Virus record (IMG/VR): IMGVR_UViG_3300036799_000069
Span: 1-43,916 of that record
Length of the DNA stretch: 43,916 bases
Strand: one strand, 5' to 3'
From: a virus
Shown: piece after piece, positions 30,201 to 37,398 of the stretch
Numbering within the stretch: position 1 is the first letter of the stretch
Layout: each line of letters opens with the position of its first letter
Position numbers and translations under genes: made by a program
Notes under the pieces: generated by a model
What the model was told of the DNA's origin: nothing
The model's database searches: none
The model's input: only the letters and a program-made list of their open reading frames with translations

Positions 30201-30515
30201 CAGTTCCCCTTCCAGGCAATGACAGGGGCAACCGCGATGACCCCATACATCATCCACCCGAACTACGACACCGCTTCGCTGTACAACACCCTGTATCCAC
30301 CCGCGCCGCCGCTGCCACCACCAACACCCGGCGGGGGCGGAACGGGAGGGGGTCATCACGGACACCACGGCGGTGGTCACGACCTTGCATCACTCCAGGC
30401 CGCGTTCACCGGGGCGCTAGAAGACATATTCTCTGGTGGACTCAAAACCGACATCAACTACAACGACCTGACCCTACGCCTCAACAAAGTCACCCGATCC
30501 AACGCGAGGCGATGA
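27267..30515 (+). CDS. Tape measure protein
   Basis: 1082 residues, the longest gene. The N-terminal 125 residues hold three or four degenerate repeats (GLRAGVTAAATEAATGQEIK, GLREKVTAAKDEASVGQHID). A long Ala/Gln/Lys coiled-coil (residues about 210-350) follows. Hydrophobic helices (e.g. LLATLGPIALVVLALAGIGL near 610) could insert in the membrane during DNA entry. A C-terminal region has repeated SGIQNITNQVQGLSPQVQTA-like units. The Gly/His-rich GGGGTGGGHHGHHGGGH lies near the end. Length suggests a tail of about 160 nm using the usual 0.15 nm per residue. It sets tail length and helps eject DNA. Confidence 0.93.
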   Translation: MANEIEIVVKATSSGLKGEIKTAVDAAIAGLSIDIPVKPQTAALSAEVRTAVTEATTGESINVTVKADTTGLRAGVTAAATEAATGQEIKVPMNVDSTGLREKVTAAKDEASVGQHIDIPVNIDENLARTAGERAGAAATQGIISQFQKLDLGSYLANAISVAVIPAIQSIGQLSGALGLIPAMAVGVGTALATVAVGVQGMDTAFKASEASTKANSAALKADQQAATAQATATQASTAAGTANVAALKQRVAEGAAHVATLKAEGSATAAQKAAIAGATAEQASLTAQLKTAQAAYSGNTAATNASSTAQKNASSAASQAKSAHEAAAKAADAYAASMKNLAPAAQQVVSAIIQLEPAFTSLRMDVQQHLFQGLGQTLMTVANTALPVVRTGLTQMGDSLNAVVKQIAGFIELKQAADAWKEIFANVAAAAKNLAGAVSPILQIFTQVAQVGSQFLPGLAQGFTEAATKAAEFVANAAKTGQLAQWIQTGIDAVKTLWGIFTDLVQIIAKVTAAPGPGLLDAIKAILDVVLQLITKFPALITLVEAFIALWATAKVVQGISGMVTSIGGLLRALGLIGPAAATAAAAEAGVGAAGVAAGAAGSAGLLATLGPIALVVLALAGIGLAIYEVIKHWDTIKQVATNAATTIAQTAKTGAQQFKQGWTDGWNAIKSVFNAGGSAVTASAQKITQAYRDAFTPIPAIATGVMGGLNVVVNEGVHNIAAAVGTLPPQVQAQLGQLAPAMRGPTQAALAGLLPIVTSGIQNITNQVQGLSPQVQTALAPLSPAMQQSVESAMGGLLPVVSTGVTNISTAIASLPPAAGTALTPLQAAIQTPTDSAFSNMLTVVQTGITNITTATGQMPSQVQSSVGDMSTTLNPAGQSAMSGFYQAMIDFYNNTIVPWLSSIAASIASLKGPVQKDRQILVDNGRAIMEGLHAGMQDRWASIADWLKSLGPQMGDLIGTTSGGLPVDGGSSTASQFPFQAMTGATAMTPYIIHPNYDTASLYNTLYPPAPPLPPPTPGGGGTGGGHHGHHGGGHDLASLQAAFTGALEDIFSGGLKTDINYNDLTLRLNKVTRSNARR

Positions 30516-30516
30516 C

Positions 30517-31419
30517 ATGGCAAACACATGGTACCTAGGCCCATCCGGCGCGCTCGTCGCCATACCCGCACCATTCATCGGACTGGCCGCATCACCCTCA
30601 CTCGTCGGTAAAATCAGTACCTCACTCAACGGCACACAAACGCTGTACCGAGCCTCGCAACCCCGCGTGTGGGCCTGCAAATGGCCAGCACTCACCGAAG
30701 ACCAATCGAACTACCTACGCATGGTCGGCCACGGACTCATCCGCAGCCCCCTGCGCCTCATCGACGGCAACATACGAAACAGACTCCCCCTACGCATCGC
30801 CTCAGGCGGGTCATACACCCAAGCCGGCGACGACTTCACCACATCCACCGGATTCATACCGGACTGGGTAGCCATCACCGATCCCCCCGCCGCCGTCCCC
30901 GTCCGTGGCGCCCTTTCTTGGCAGCGAAGCAGCACCGCCGTCGACTGGGTGACCACGTTCAACGCCACGGACCGCGTACCGCTCATACCCGGTGAGCAGA
31001 TAAGGATGTCCTGTTGGGCGCGCGGCACCGCCGTGGCCACCTCCGCAGCCATCGACTGGTGGGATGCGGCCGGGGTCGCCGCGGTAGCCCGCACCACCGG
31101 CACACCCGTCGTACTCGACCCCGTCAACTGGACATACCTGGAAAGTATCGGCACGCCCACCGCAACCGAGATCGAAGCCGCGCCTGTGATCTCCGTCGCT
31201 GCAGGAGTGGCCATCTCACTGATCCAAACCACAGGATGGCAACTCGCCCCGGCCACCGCGTCAGCAGTATGGGCCGTAGGTGGCGGCGCACCCACAGTCC
31301 TGGCCGGGGCACCGTCACCGTTCACATCCTCAGGTACCACCACCTACGGAATGTCCGACACGTACATCGGCACGGGACTACGGGCGTTCGAGCTGACATT
31401 AACAGAAAGGCGCATGTAA
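30517..31419 (+). CDS. Minor tail protein (distal tail-like), 300 aa
   Basis: Begins MANTWYLGPSGALVAIPAPF one base after the tape measure stop. The first 90 residues (SQPRVWACKWPALTEDQSNY, LRMVGHGLIRSPLRLIDGNI) resemble the N-terminal ring domain of distal tail proteins. The rest is a beta-sandwich (PGEQIRMSCWARGTAVATSA, AIDWWDAAG), a carbohydrate-binding-module-like fold that often decorates such proteins. It would sit at the tail tip below the tube. Confidence 0.72.
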   Translation: MANTWYLGPSGALVAIPAPFIGLAASPSLVGKISTSLNGTQTLYRASQPRVWACKWPALTEDQSNYLRMVGHGLIRSPLRLIDGNIRNRLPLRIASGGSYTQAGDDFTTSTGFIPDWVAITDPPAAVPVRGALSWQRSSTAVDWVTTFNATDRVPLIPGEQIRMSCWARGTAVATSAAIDWWDAAGVAAVARTTGTPVVLDPVNWTYLESIGTPTATEIEAAPVISVAAGVAISLIQTTGWQLAPATASAVWAVGGGAPTVLAGAPSPFTSSGTTTYGMSDTYIGTGLRAFELTLTERRM

Positions 31420-31974
31420 GTGTCCCTACAGGGCTGGTCCGAAACGCTCATATCCTCACAAGTCGACGGTGCCGCGCTGGGCACATCCACCACACCGACT
31501 TCATTACTGCCGGGCGCGGCCAAATTCCAACTACCGGCCAACTTCTTTCAAATCGGGCGGCAACTACGCCTCACCGCCATGGGGCGCGTCTCCAACATCG
31601 TCACCACGCCAGGCACCCTCACGCTCGATGTCCGCTTCGGTGCCGTCGTCGTGTTCAACGGCGCCGCAATGCCGTTGAACACCACAGCTAAAACAAACGT
31701 GTCATGGAGGATGGAGGCGCTACTAACATGCCGCGCTATCGGCTCCAGCACCACGGCTAACCTGTTCGGATTCGGGAACTTCACTTCCGAATCCGTCAGT
31801 GGGGCCATCGCCGGCACAGCTAACGACGTACTCATGCCAGCGTCGGCGCCCGCCGTAGGTACCGGGTTCGACTCAACATCGGCACAAGTGGTTGACCTAT
31901 TTGGCACGTGGTCAATCTCCAACGCCGGTAACACCATCACCTTGCACAGCTACGCGCTAGAGTCCATCAACTAA
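31420..31974 (+). CDS. Minor tail protein, beta-sandwich type, 184 aa
   Basis: GTG directly follows the previous stop. MSLQGWSETLISSQVDGAAL, AKFQLPANFFQIGRQLRLTA, TLTLDVRFGAVVVFNGAAMP and WRMEALLTCRAIG fit a family of small phage proteins of jelly-roll type near the tail tip; the closing DLFGTWSISNAGNTITLHSY is typical. Likely a tail-tip or receptor-binding accessory. No catalytic motif. Confidence 0.65.
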   Translation: MSLQGWSETLISSQVDGAALGTSTTPTSLLPGAAKFQLPANFFQIGRQLRLTAMGRVSNIVTTPGTLTLDVRFGAVVVFNGAAMPLNTTAKTNVSWRMEALLTCRAIGSSTTANLFGFGNFTSESVSGAIAGTANDVLMPASAPAVGTGFDSTSAQVVDLFGTWSISNAGNTITLHSYALESIN

Positions 31975-31978
31975 AGCC

Positions 31979-34354
31979 ATGGCACGCAAACCAACGGGAC
32001 TACGTCCGGGGAGGGGACCGAACCCAACCGAGCGGTTCATCTCCCGGCGGGCCACGGGACCATCACCAGTCGTCACCCCTCCCCCGGCGGCGGTGACGGC
32101 GCTAGCTACAGCTATTGCCGCTGCCGATCAGACAATCATTGTCGACCTATCCGCGGACTGGGATCGCACCGGATACACTCACGCGCTCGCCTACCTCAGC
32201 ACGGCACTGGAAGACCTCACCATCGACCGGAGCGCGACGGGCGCGCTCCCCGTCGAAGTCGGCTTAGTCGAGGGGTTCGCCAGTGCCCAACTCACCGCAA
32301 CCCTTACCGGCGAGTTCAGCGATAACGTGACCAACGCACCGGAAACACTGGCACCGTACCGCACCGACTCACCACTCAGCGGCATGGTGCTACTAGCAGC
32401 CCCCGTCAAGTGCGATATAGGAGCACAAACCCCCGTAGGGCCTCAGACGGTCACTCAGTTCACCGGGCAGGTACGTTCAATCCACGTCGACTCTGGCGCC
32501 AGGTCCGCCGTACTGGTTGCGGCGGACCTGGCTGATACTCTGCGGGCACCAATCACCCTACCGGCATACGGCATCTACGAGCTGGCCATCGGCCCACAAA
32601 CAAACAAATTCGCAGTAAGGTCACAAGCGATAATCGACTACGTCCTACGCAAGAACGGCATATACGCCAGTCCGCCACCACACGACCAAGCGCAAATATC
32701 ATGCACTGGACACGGATGGTTAGCTGCCGAAATCGGCGTAGGGAGTACCAACATAGGTGGACGGTCCCCCATCACTGACGACACGTGGTGGATACCAGGT
32801 CCTTTCAACATGTTGGCAGTACGCGGGATATTCGGAGACACGGCCAGCGGTCTATTCCCGCAGTACTTCACCGCCAGAGAGCAGTACAGCCCTACCTCCG
32901 GACACGGTATCGGCATCGGCGCCTGGGTGTACGTCGGCAACGACCTCGGGCTTAGCGTAATCCAACAACGCCTATTCTCCCTCCGACCCTGCACTGACGT
33001 CTCTTACCAAATCTCCATGGACTTCATCGGCGATGGTCGCCTGACCGGCGTGATCGAAGGGCCAACCAGTAGCTTCGCGTTTGCGCAACCCATCAGCACT
33101 TCAGCGGCCTGGATGTACGTAGGACTACACTTCCAGCACATCGCCGGGGGCACCACAAAGATAACGTTCAGACAGAACGGTGTAAGCACGTCCGGGACGA
33201 ACACCACGCCCACCACCTCTACTGCCATCGCACCATTCCTGACTGCCGCCGCTAACCTGAACTGTCTAAGCTGGTCTAACTTTCAGGTCTGGTATGACCC
33301 GCTCCCACCCGTAGGGTCATGGCCCGGTGAAGTACACACGTCACAAGCGGATATAGACGTCGGACTAAATCTTATGCCCATCCTGCCGGACGTAGTCGGG
33401 ACCGACAGTTGGACCGTGATAAAAGACGTTGCAGGTGCTGAGTACGGGCTGGTCGGGTTCGATGAAAGCGGTAGGTTCTTCTTCAAGTCACGGGACCACG
33501 CTACCGATTCGGCTTCGGTCGAGAAGACAGCCACTGCCGACACATCATTACTGTCACTAGCAACCACCAGTAGTATCGACTCCGTGCGCAACGTCGTCAC
33601 GTTAGACGTCACCGCAAACTATCTTACCGAAGGGGTAATAATACAGGCAACGGATGTAAACGAGTTCGACTGTCAGACGGGAACAACCATCTTCGCCGTG
33701 CCCCTGGACTACGGAATGATCGGACGCACGCCTCTGGGCAGCACCCAAACACTATTCCAACGGATAACGGCAGACTGGGATGCCGTTCTCGCCACGCCTA
33801 ACAACACCGGCGTTGGTGGTTTCGTGGCCGTGCGCGCGGATTCCCCATCAACGGAAGTGACCAGCGGCGTCACCGTGCTATTCCTCACAGCGGGCGACCG
33901 GCTAGGGTGGATAATCGTCTACAACACATCCGGGTTCCCTCTACAATTCGCCACCACAACCGGAAACCCCGCTCTAGGGGTGCTCGGATTTACCCCTCTG
34001 GCTGGCCTGTTTCCGCAGCTAGTCGTTACCACATCGTCTCAAGTCAGCGACGCCGGCAGCGTCAGCGTCTACGGCCAGCGCGTACTTCCCATCGACGCGT
34101 CCCCCTACCGCCAACTCCTCCCACAGTTCGAGTCAATCGCCCAAACCCTACTGAACGACCTGGCCGTCCCCAGGCCGGTACTGGAGAACATCACCATAAA
34201 CGGCGACCCTGAACTCAAATTGGGGGACACTGTCAGACTAGAAGATCCAGCCACGAACGGCTCCATACTGGCCAGTGTGGTTCAAATAACCCGCACGCTC
34301 AGCGGCGGTCAGCTCACGGACACACTGTCCGTACGACCAGTGGCCGCGCCGTGA
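31979..34354 (+). CDS. Minor tail / baseplate hub protein with lectin-like insert
   Basis: 791 residues. The N-terminal part (TIIVDLSADWDRTGYTHALA, LPVEVGLVEGFASAQLTATL) and the C-terminal part (SLLSLATTSSIDSVRNVVTL, ASPYRQLLPQFESIAQTLLN, LKLGDTVRLEDPATNGSILA) are what is seen in the hub protein that follows distal tail protein in actinophages. Between them, residues about 240-445, sits a beta-rich insertion (YSPTSGHGIGIGAWVYVGND, WMYVGLHFQHIAGGTTKITF) that looks like a LamG/concanavalin-type lectin domain and could bind cell-wall sugars. GC is lower than in the flanking early genes. Confidence 0.75.
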   Translation: MARKPTGLRPGRGPNPTERFISRRATGPSPVVTPPPAAVTALATAIAAADQTIIVDLSADWDRTGYTHALAYLSTALEDLTIDRSATGALPVEVGLVEGFASAQLTATLTGEFSDNVTNAPETLAPYRTDSPLSGMVLLAAPVKCDIGAQTPVGPQTVTQFTGQVRSIHVDSGARSAVLVAADLADTLRAPITLPAYGIYELAIGPQTNKFAVRSQAIIDYVLRKNGIYASPPPHDQAQISCTGHGWLAAEIGVGSTNIGGRSPITDDTWWIPGPFNMLAVRGIFGDTASGLFPQYFTAREQYSPTSGHGIGIGAWVYVGNDLGLSVIQQRLFSLRPCTDVSYQISMDFIGDGRLTGVIEGPTSSFAFAQPISTSAAWMYVGLHFQHIAGGTTKITFRQNGVSTSGTNTTPTTSTAIAPFLTAAANLNCLSWSNFQVWYDPLPPVGSWPGEVHTSQADIDVGLNLMPILPDVVGTDSWTVIKDVAGAEYGLVGFDESGRFFFKSRDHATDSASVEKTATADTSLLSLATTSSIDSVRNVVTLDVTANYLTEGVIIQATDVNEFDCQTGTTIFAVPLDYGMIGRTPLGSTQTLFQRITADWDAVLATPNNTGVGGFVAVRADSPSTEVTSGVTVLFLTAGDRLGWIIVYNTSGFPLQFATTTGNPALGVLGFTPLAGLFPQLVVTTSSQVSDAGSVSVYGQRVLPIDASPYRQLLPQFESIAQTLLNDLAVPRPVLENITINGDPELKLGDTVRLEDPATNGSILASVVQITRTLSGGQLTDTLSVRPVAAP

Positions 34355-34650
34355 GAAAACCGGCAGTCACTCATGGCGGACACGCCGAGACCCGTAGACC
34401 ACTGGTCGTAATACCGATCGGTGGGCCGGCCAAGTCAGTCGACTGTGACACGTGCAATATGCACATGAGCACCGACGCGACACCCAACGCCGCCGACCGG
34501 TCATTCGGCCTTGCTGTCGACACGGCCGGTGCGGTGACGTCGCTCAACGATGAGTCGGACGTCCTCGCCCACTACGCTGATACTATTTGCCAGGTAAAGA
34601 AGTGCCCGCACCGGTCACCGGGAGCAGCGGTACCGACACCACCGGCTTAG
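34351..34650 (+). CDS. Hypothetical protein, 99 aa
   Basis: GTG overlaps the previous stop. The sequence contains SVDCDTCNMHMSTDATPNAA and ADTICQVKKCPHRSPGAAVP, with C-x2-C and C-x4-C-x-H patterns that may bind zinc. Its last 68 bases overlap, tail to tail, the end of the leftward holin-like gene, so the two are convergent. An ACACGTG-containing stretch (34446-34452) lies inside it. No family is recognised. Confidence 0.55.
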   Translation: MRKPAVTHGGHAETRRPLVVIPIGGPAKSVDCDTCNMHMSTDATPNAADRSFGLAVDTAGAVTSLNDESDVLAHYADTICQVKKCPHRSPGAAVPTPPA

Positions 34651-34813
34651 GGGAGTTAGGCACCGCCCACACCTGCACCGCGTACAGGACGGCGGTGACG
34701 ATGGTCAGCCAGTCAGACGACGTGATCGGCCCGCCGCGCGAGAGAATAGTCTGAGCTGCGATAAGCGCGGCACCGATCACGGCGACAATGAACTTACTGT
34801 ACTGACCCATCAT
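34583..34813 (-). CDS. Holin-like membrane protein, 76 aa
   Basis: Two membrane helices, residues about 7-25 (KFIVAVIGAALIAAQTILS) and 33-50 (DWLTIVTAVLYAVQVWAV), then a Pro/Val-rich tail that stays outside the helices. The ATG overlaps the endolysin stop (CCATGATGG). Small two-helix proteins directly downstream of an endolysin are typically holins that open the membrane. The tail (PVTGAGTSLPGK) overlaps the convergent gene on the other strand. Confidence 0.7.
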   Translation of the reverse strand: MMGQYSKFIVAVIGAALIAAQTILSRGGPITSSDWLTIVTAVLYAVQVWAVPNSPKPVVSVPLLPVTGAGTSLPGK

Positions 34814-35472
34814 GGAATTATCCCCACGTCGGTGAGCGCTTTGGAGGTCTGAGGGCCCACGTTCCGGCCGTCACCACCGGCTATGCCTGACCGGCGTTGA
34901 AATTCTTTAATGACGGCTGTGGTTTGGTCACCGTAGTAGCCGGTGGTCGGGGCGATGTGAGAATACAGCGGGAACACGCGGTTAAGGCCGACCTGTAACC
35001 TCTTGATCAGGTCGCTTGTTTGGCCGTAAGCAACCCCATCGAACGTGGCCGCGAGTGGTGTCCCGATGGCGATGCTTGACAAAATCGCTTGTCGCTCCAA
35101 TACGTCGGGGCCGTAGTCACCGTTCGCTGTGTGCGCTGTGTTCGTCTGACCCGAGTTGTACGCGTTCAACGCCGCAAGCCACGAGCCGTTACCTGAGCGG
35201 AGTCCGTCCAGCATGTCCGCGGCGCGTTGCGCCTGAGCGAACACGTCCTGATCGAAACCAGCCGGGATGGCATGCCACCGGTCATCGAGTTGGAACATGC
35301 CGTGGCCGTGCCCACCGTCACCGACGATATTACGCAGGTTCGTTTCCCGGCTTCCTACCGCATACAGCAAGCACGGCAACAACTTGCGACTGTCATTGAT
35401 CGCGGTGATGAAAGGCCACGCCTTGCTCGCCCGCTGATACTGAGCGAGCAGGTCATCACGAGTGATCCGCAT
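34810..35472 (-). CDS. Endolysin: lysozyme-like domain plus peptidoglycan-binding domain
   Basis: 220 residues. The N-terminal domain has LLYAVGSRETNLRNIVGDGG HGHGMFQLDDRW (residues 35-66): Glu 43 followed by GHGMFQLD is the catalytic pattern of lytic transglycosylase/goose-type lysozyme folds, and SWLAALNAYNSG the following core helix. Residues about 155-220 (SDLIKRLQVGLNRVFPLY, TTAVIKEFQRRSGIAG, VGPQTSKALTDVG) are a PG_binding_1 domain. It degrades cell-wall glycan strands at lysis. Coupled on both sides, with holin downstream and a membrane coiled-coil protein upstream. Confidence 0.88.
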   Translation of the reverse strand: MRITRDDLLAQYQRASKAWPFITAINDSRKLLPCLLYAVGSRETNLRNIVGDGGHGHGMFQLDDRWHAIPAGFDQDVFAQAQRAADMLDGLRSGNGSWLAALNAYNSGQTNTAHTANGDYGPDVLERQAILSSIAIGTPLAATFDGVAYGQTSDLIKRLQVGLNRVFPLYSHIAPTTGYYGDQTTAVIKEFQRRSGIAGGDGRNVGPQTSKALTDVGIIP

Positions 35473-35804
35473 CAGGGCCTCCCCATCCTGGCGATCTCCA
35501 ATTCGTTGCGCAGGCGCTGAACCCTATCCTCCAGCTCAAGCATGAGCCGCCTGAGGGTTCGGATCTCCGACTCCGCTTTACCCAGCCGATGATCCCGGTC
35601 CAGTAGTTCCCCACGGAGGTATTGGACCTGCTCACGGGTCGGCTCTAGCAGCTCAATGGCAGCGGCTGACAGCTCCGTGACCGCGTCGATCGGTGCCCGA
35701 CGTTTCAGCGCACGGCGTTCCCGCAATGCACTGAGCGCAGCGGCTATACCGCTCAGCCCACCAAGCGCGGCCACTATCTGAATGAGTAGCAGCGTGGGGG
35801 TCAC
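35472..35804 (-). CDS. Membrane-anchored coiled-coil protein, 110 aa
   Basis: N-terminal hydrophobic helix (LLLIQIVAALGGLSGIAAAL, residues 5-24) followed by a basic patch (RERRALKRR) and a long coiled-coil (LLEPTREQVQYLRGELLDRD to LEDRVQRLRNELEIA). GTG start overlapping the previous stop. This plan is common next to actinophage lysis genes. It may be a second holin, a spanin-like or regulator protein. It overlaps the endolysin gene by one base. Confidence 0.65.
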   Translation of the reverse strand: MTPTLLLIQIVAALGGLSGIAAALSALRERRALKRRAPIDAVTELSAAAIELLEPTREQVQYLRGELLDRDHRLGKAESEIRTLRRLMLELEDRVQRLRNELEIARMGRP

Positions 35805-36235
35805 GGTGACACGATGCCGCGCCGGATAATGCCGATGTCTCTACTGACCTGACACGAACGCACAAAGCACGCGGCGGCCAGTGACAAGAGCAGAGCGGAG
35901 CCCGTGAGGGAGGGCCACCCGGCGAAGGCGAAGCTGGACACACTGAAAGACGCGCACAAGCCCGCGAGGATGAGCAGCCCGGACCGCTCTAACTGGAGAC
36001 CGACCGCGCTGATGGCCAGCAGGCCAGTGAGAGTCAGGGCACCACCAACCAGGAGGCCCGCGTACCAGGCGAGCTGAGCGGCGGCGGGGAACGCCGCCAC
36101 GATCGACCGGGCGCGGACAGCGGGCACGATCAGGCCGGCGACACCGACCAGGATCATCGCCGCGCACAGGTACGCCTCGAACAGGTGGCGGGCGACGCGT
36201 GACCGAGCCCCTGGCAGCGGCGGGGGCTCGGTCAC
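35801..36235 (-). CDS. Four-helix membrane protein, 144 aa
   Basis: GTG start. After a short polar N-terminus, four transmembrane helices are visible: LCAAMILVGVAGLIVPAV, AGLLVGGALTLTGLLAISAV, SGLLILAGLCASFSVSSFAF and GSALLLSLAAACFVRSC. No enzyme motif. The position just upstream of the coiled-coil and endolysin genes suggests a role in lysis or membrane remodelling (inference). Small tetraspan proteins like this are often annotated as holins in actinophages. Confidence 0.65.
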   Translation of the reverse strand: MTEPPPLPGARSRVARHLFEAYLCAAMILVGVAGLIVPAVRARSIVAAFPAAAQLAWYAGLLVGGALTLTGLLAISAVGLQLERSGLLILAGLCASFSVSSFAFAGWPSLTGSALLLSLAAACFVRSCQVSRDIGIIRRGIVSP

Positions 36236-36244
36236 CGCGGAAGC

Positions 36245-36442
36245 CTAGGGCACCCTGGGTGGGGCCGGTGTCGGCGGCAACCGGTCGGTGTTGACCTGCA
36301 CGTCCAGGCACACGACGATGGCCGGGTCGGCGGGTGGTCGCGGGCCTACGACGCACACCGGGCCGGTGGCGGCGCTGGCCGGGATGGCGGTGAGCAGGGC
36401 GAGCGAGGCGGCAGCGGCGGCGATCGTGAGAGTCTTGCGCAT
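36245..36442 (-). CDS. Secreted protein with signal peptide, 65 aa
   Basis: MRKTLTIAAAAASLALLTAI and PASAA form a typical Sec signal peptide with a cleavage site after ASA (around residue 24). The mature part (TGPVCVVGPRPPADPAIVVC) has two Cys that could form a disulphide bond, then a Pro-rich tail. It would be exported to the cell surface or medium. A secreted micro-protein in a phage points to modification of the host envelope or exclusion. No family is recognised. Confidence 0.65.
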   Translation of the reverse strand: MRKTLTIAAAAASLALLTAIPASAATGPVCVVGPRPPADPAIVVCLDVQVNTDRLPPTPAPPRVP

Positions 36443-36479
36443 GGTGCGGTAACGAGCCGGTGGTTACTGGCGGTGCGGT

Positions 36480-36920
36480 CTACCAGTCACCGCTGACGCC
36501 CACGGGCCAGCCATCGGCCGGCGGCGTGGTGGGTGGGTTCGGGCAGAACCCAGGCGTGTCCCCGCACAGGACCATGGTCACGGGCCGGAGCTTGCCGGCG
36601 GGCAGGTCGAGCTGTTGCGACGGGGCGTGGGTGCCCGGTGGGTACAGCGTCGCCGTCACCGTGACCCGGGCCTGTGGTTGGGGCGTGGGGAAACCCTGGT
36701 TGATCCGCTGCGACATGACCACGGCCAGCGCGACCAGGAGGAGGAGCGCGGCCACCACGATGGCCACGGCGGTCTCAGTGTCACGGCGGGCGGTGCTGCG
36801 GGCACGTCGATCCCGTGGGGCGGTGATGTGTTCGTGGATGTTCAGGGCGCGCATGGATGCGGTGCGGGCGATGCTTGACAGGATGGGGCCGCCGCGTTCC
36901 CGGTGTTGTCCGGTGCTCAT
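36480..36920 (-). CDS. Single-pass membrane protein with exported domain, 146 aa
   Basis: A basic cytoplasmic N-terminus (RDRRARSTARRDTE) precedes one transmembrane helix (residues about 51-68, AVAIVVAALLLLVALAVV). An outside domain follows (RVTVTATLYPPGTHAPSQQL, VTMVLCGDTPGFCPNPPTTP) with two Cys 7 residues apart. Together with the neighbouring secreted gene it looks like an envelope-directed pair. Its promoter lies in the gap it shares with the RHH gene, next to site S11. Confidence 0.6.
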   Translation of the reverse strand: MSTGQHRERGGPILSSIARTASMRALNIHEHITAPRDRRARSTARRDTETAVAIVVAALLLLVALAVVMSQRINQGFPTPQPQARVTVTATLYPPGTHAPSQQLDLPAGKLRPVTMVLCGDTPGFCPNPPTTPPADGWPVGVSGDW

Positions 36921-36998
36921 GATTTGCCTAACGTCGCTGCGTGCGGGTGGTGACGGGTGATCTTAGCGTGGTCTTAGGGTGGGCTGGGCCTACCCCTT

Positions 36999-37019
36999 GC
37001 CACACGTGCATGGTAGCAT
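36999..37019 (+). promoter_or_regulatory. Leaderless promoter with operator S11
   Basis: GCCACACGTGCATGG (36999-37013) runs directly into TAGCAT (37014-37019), and ATG follows after 6 bases (37026). Read on the other strand the same site (TGTGGCAAGG) resembles site S2, so it may also serve the leftward gene starting at 36920. TGCATGCATGCA (37016-37027 region) is a small additional palindrome. Confidence 0.55.
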
Positions 37020-37025
37020 GCATGC

Positions 37026-37196
37026 ATGACGGAACCTCTGACGGAGCCGGTGCGAGTGTTCAGCGCCAGACTCCCTGACACCCTCCACGCCCGAATAGTG
37101 GCCTACGCCAACAAGACTGGCCAGAGCATGAATACGGTGCTCTGCGTCATGGTCCGCGACGGACTCGACAAAGCGGAGAGTGCGCCCAATGACTGA
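37026..37196 (+). CDS. Ribbon-helix-helix (Arc/CopG-like) DNA-binding protein, 56 aa
   Basis: VRVFSARLPDTLHARIVAYA followed by NKTGQSMNTVLCVMVRDGLD is a clear RHH pattern: a strand with alternating residues (VFSARLP), a helix and the conserved GQSMNTVL turn into the second helix. RHH proteins bind palindromic operators as pairs of dimers. With its own operator (S11) directly upstream, it is a good candidate for the protein that binds the ACACGTGT sites, though this is inference. Leaderless ATG; overlaps the next gene by 8 bases. Confidence 0.78.
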   Translation: MTEPLTEPVRVFSARLPDTLHARIVAYANKTGQSMNTVLCVMVRDGLDKAESAPND

Positions 37197-37398
37197 ACTG
37201 TGCGTGTTCGACAAAGGCGACCCCGAACCAGGCCTGCACATCGACGTGGTCGAAGACTGCGACGGTGACTTCTGGTGGCGCGTCGACAACGAATGGCGCT
37301 CCATCTGCGCACGGATACCACTCAAGTGGGCGGCGCTACTGAAATTCTCACCACTCACGGCCCGCGACGCAACCCACGAATACATGAAAGGTGCATGA
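37189..37398 (+). CDS. Hypothetical protein, 69 aa
   Basis: ATG overlaps the end of the RHH gene. MTELCVFDKGDPEPGLHIDV, VEDCDGDFWWRVDNEWRSIC is an acidic, aromatic-rich protein with a small beta-hairpin look. Its last bases overlap the next gene. No family is recognised. Confidence 0.6.
   Translation: MTELCVFDKGDPEPGLHIDVVEDCDGDFWWRVDNEWRSICARIPLKWAALLKFSPLTARDATHEYMKGA

Noticed and set aside
34441-34470. GTGACACGTGCAATATGCAC resembling an operator
   Set aside because: It lies inside the 34351-34650 gene and lacks symmetry beyond ACACGTG; chance coding sequence is likely.
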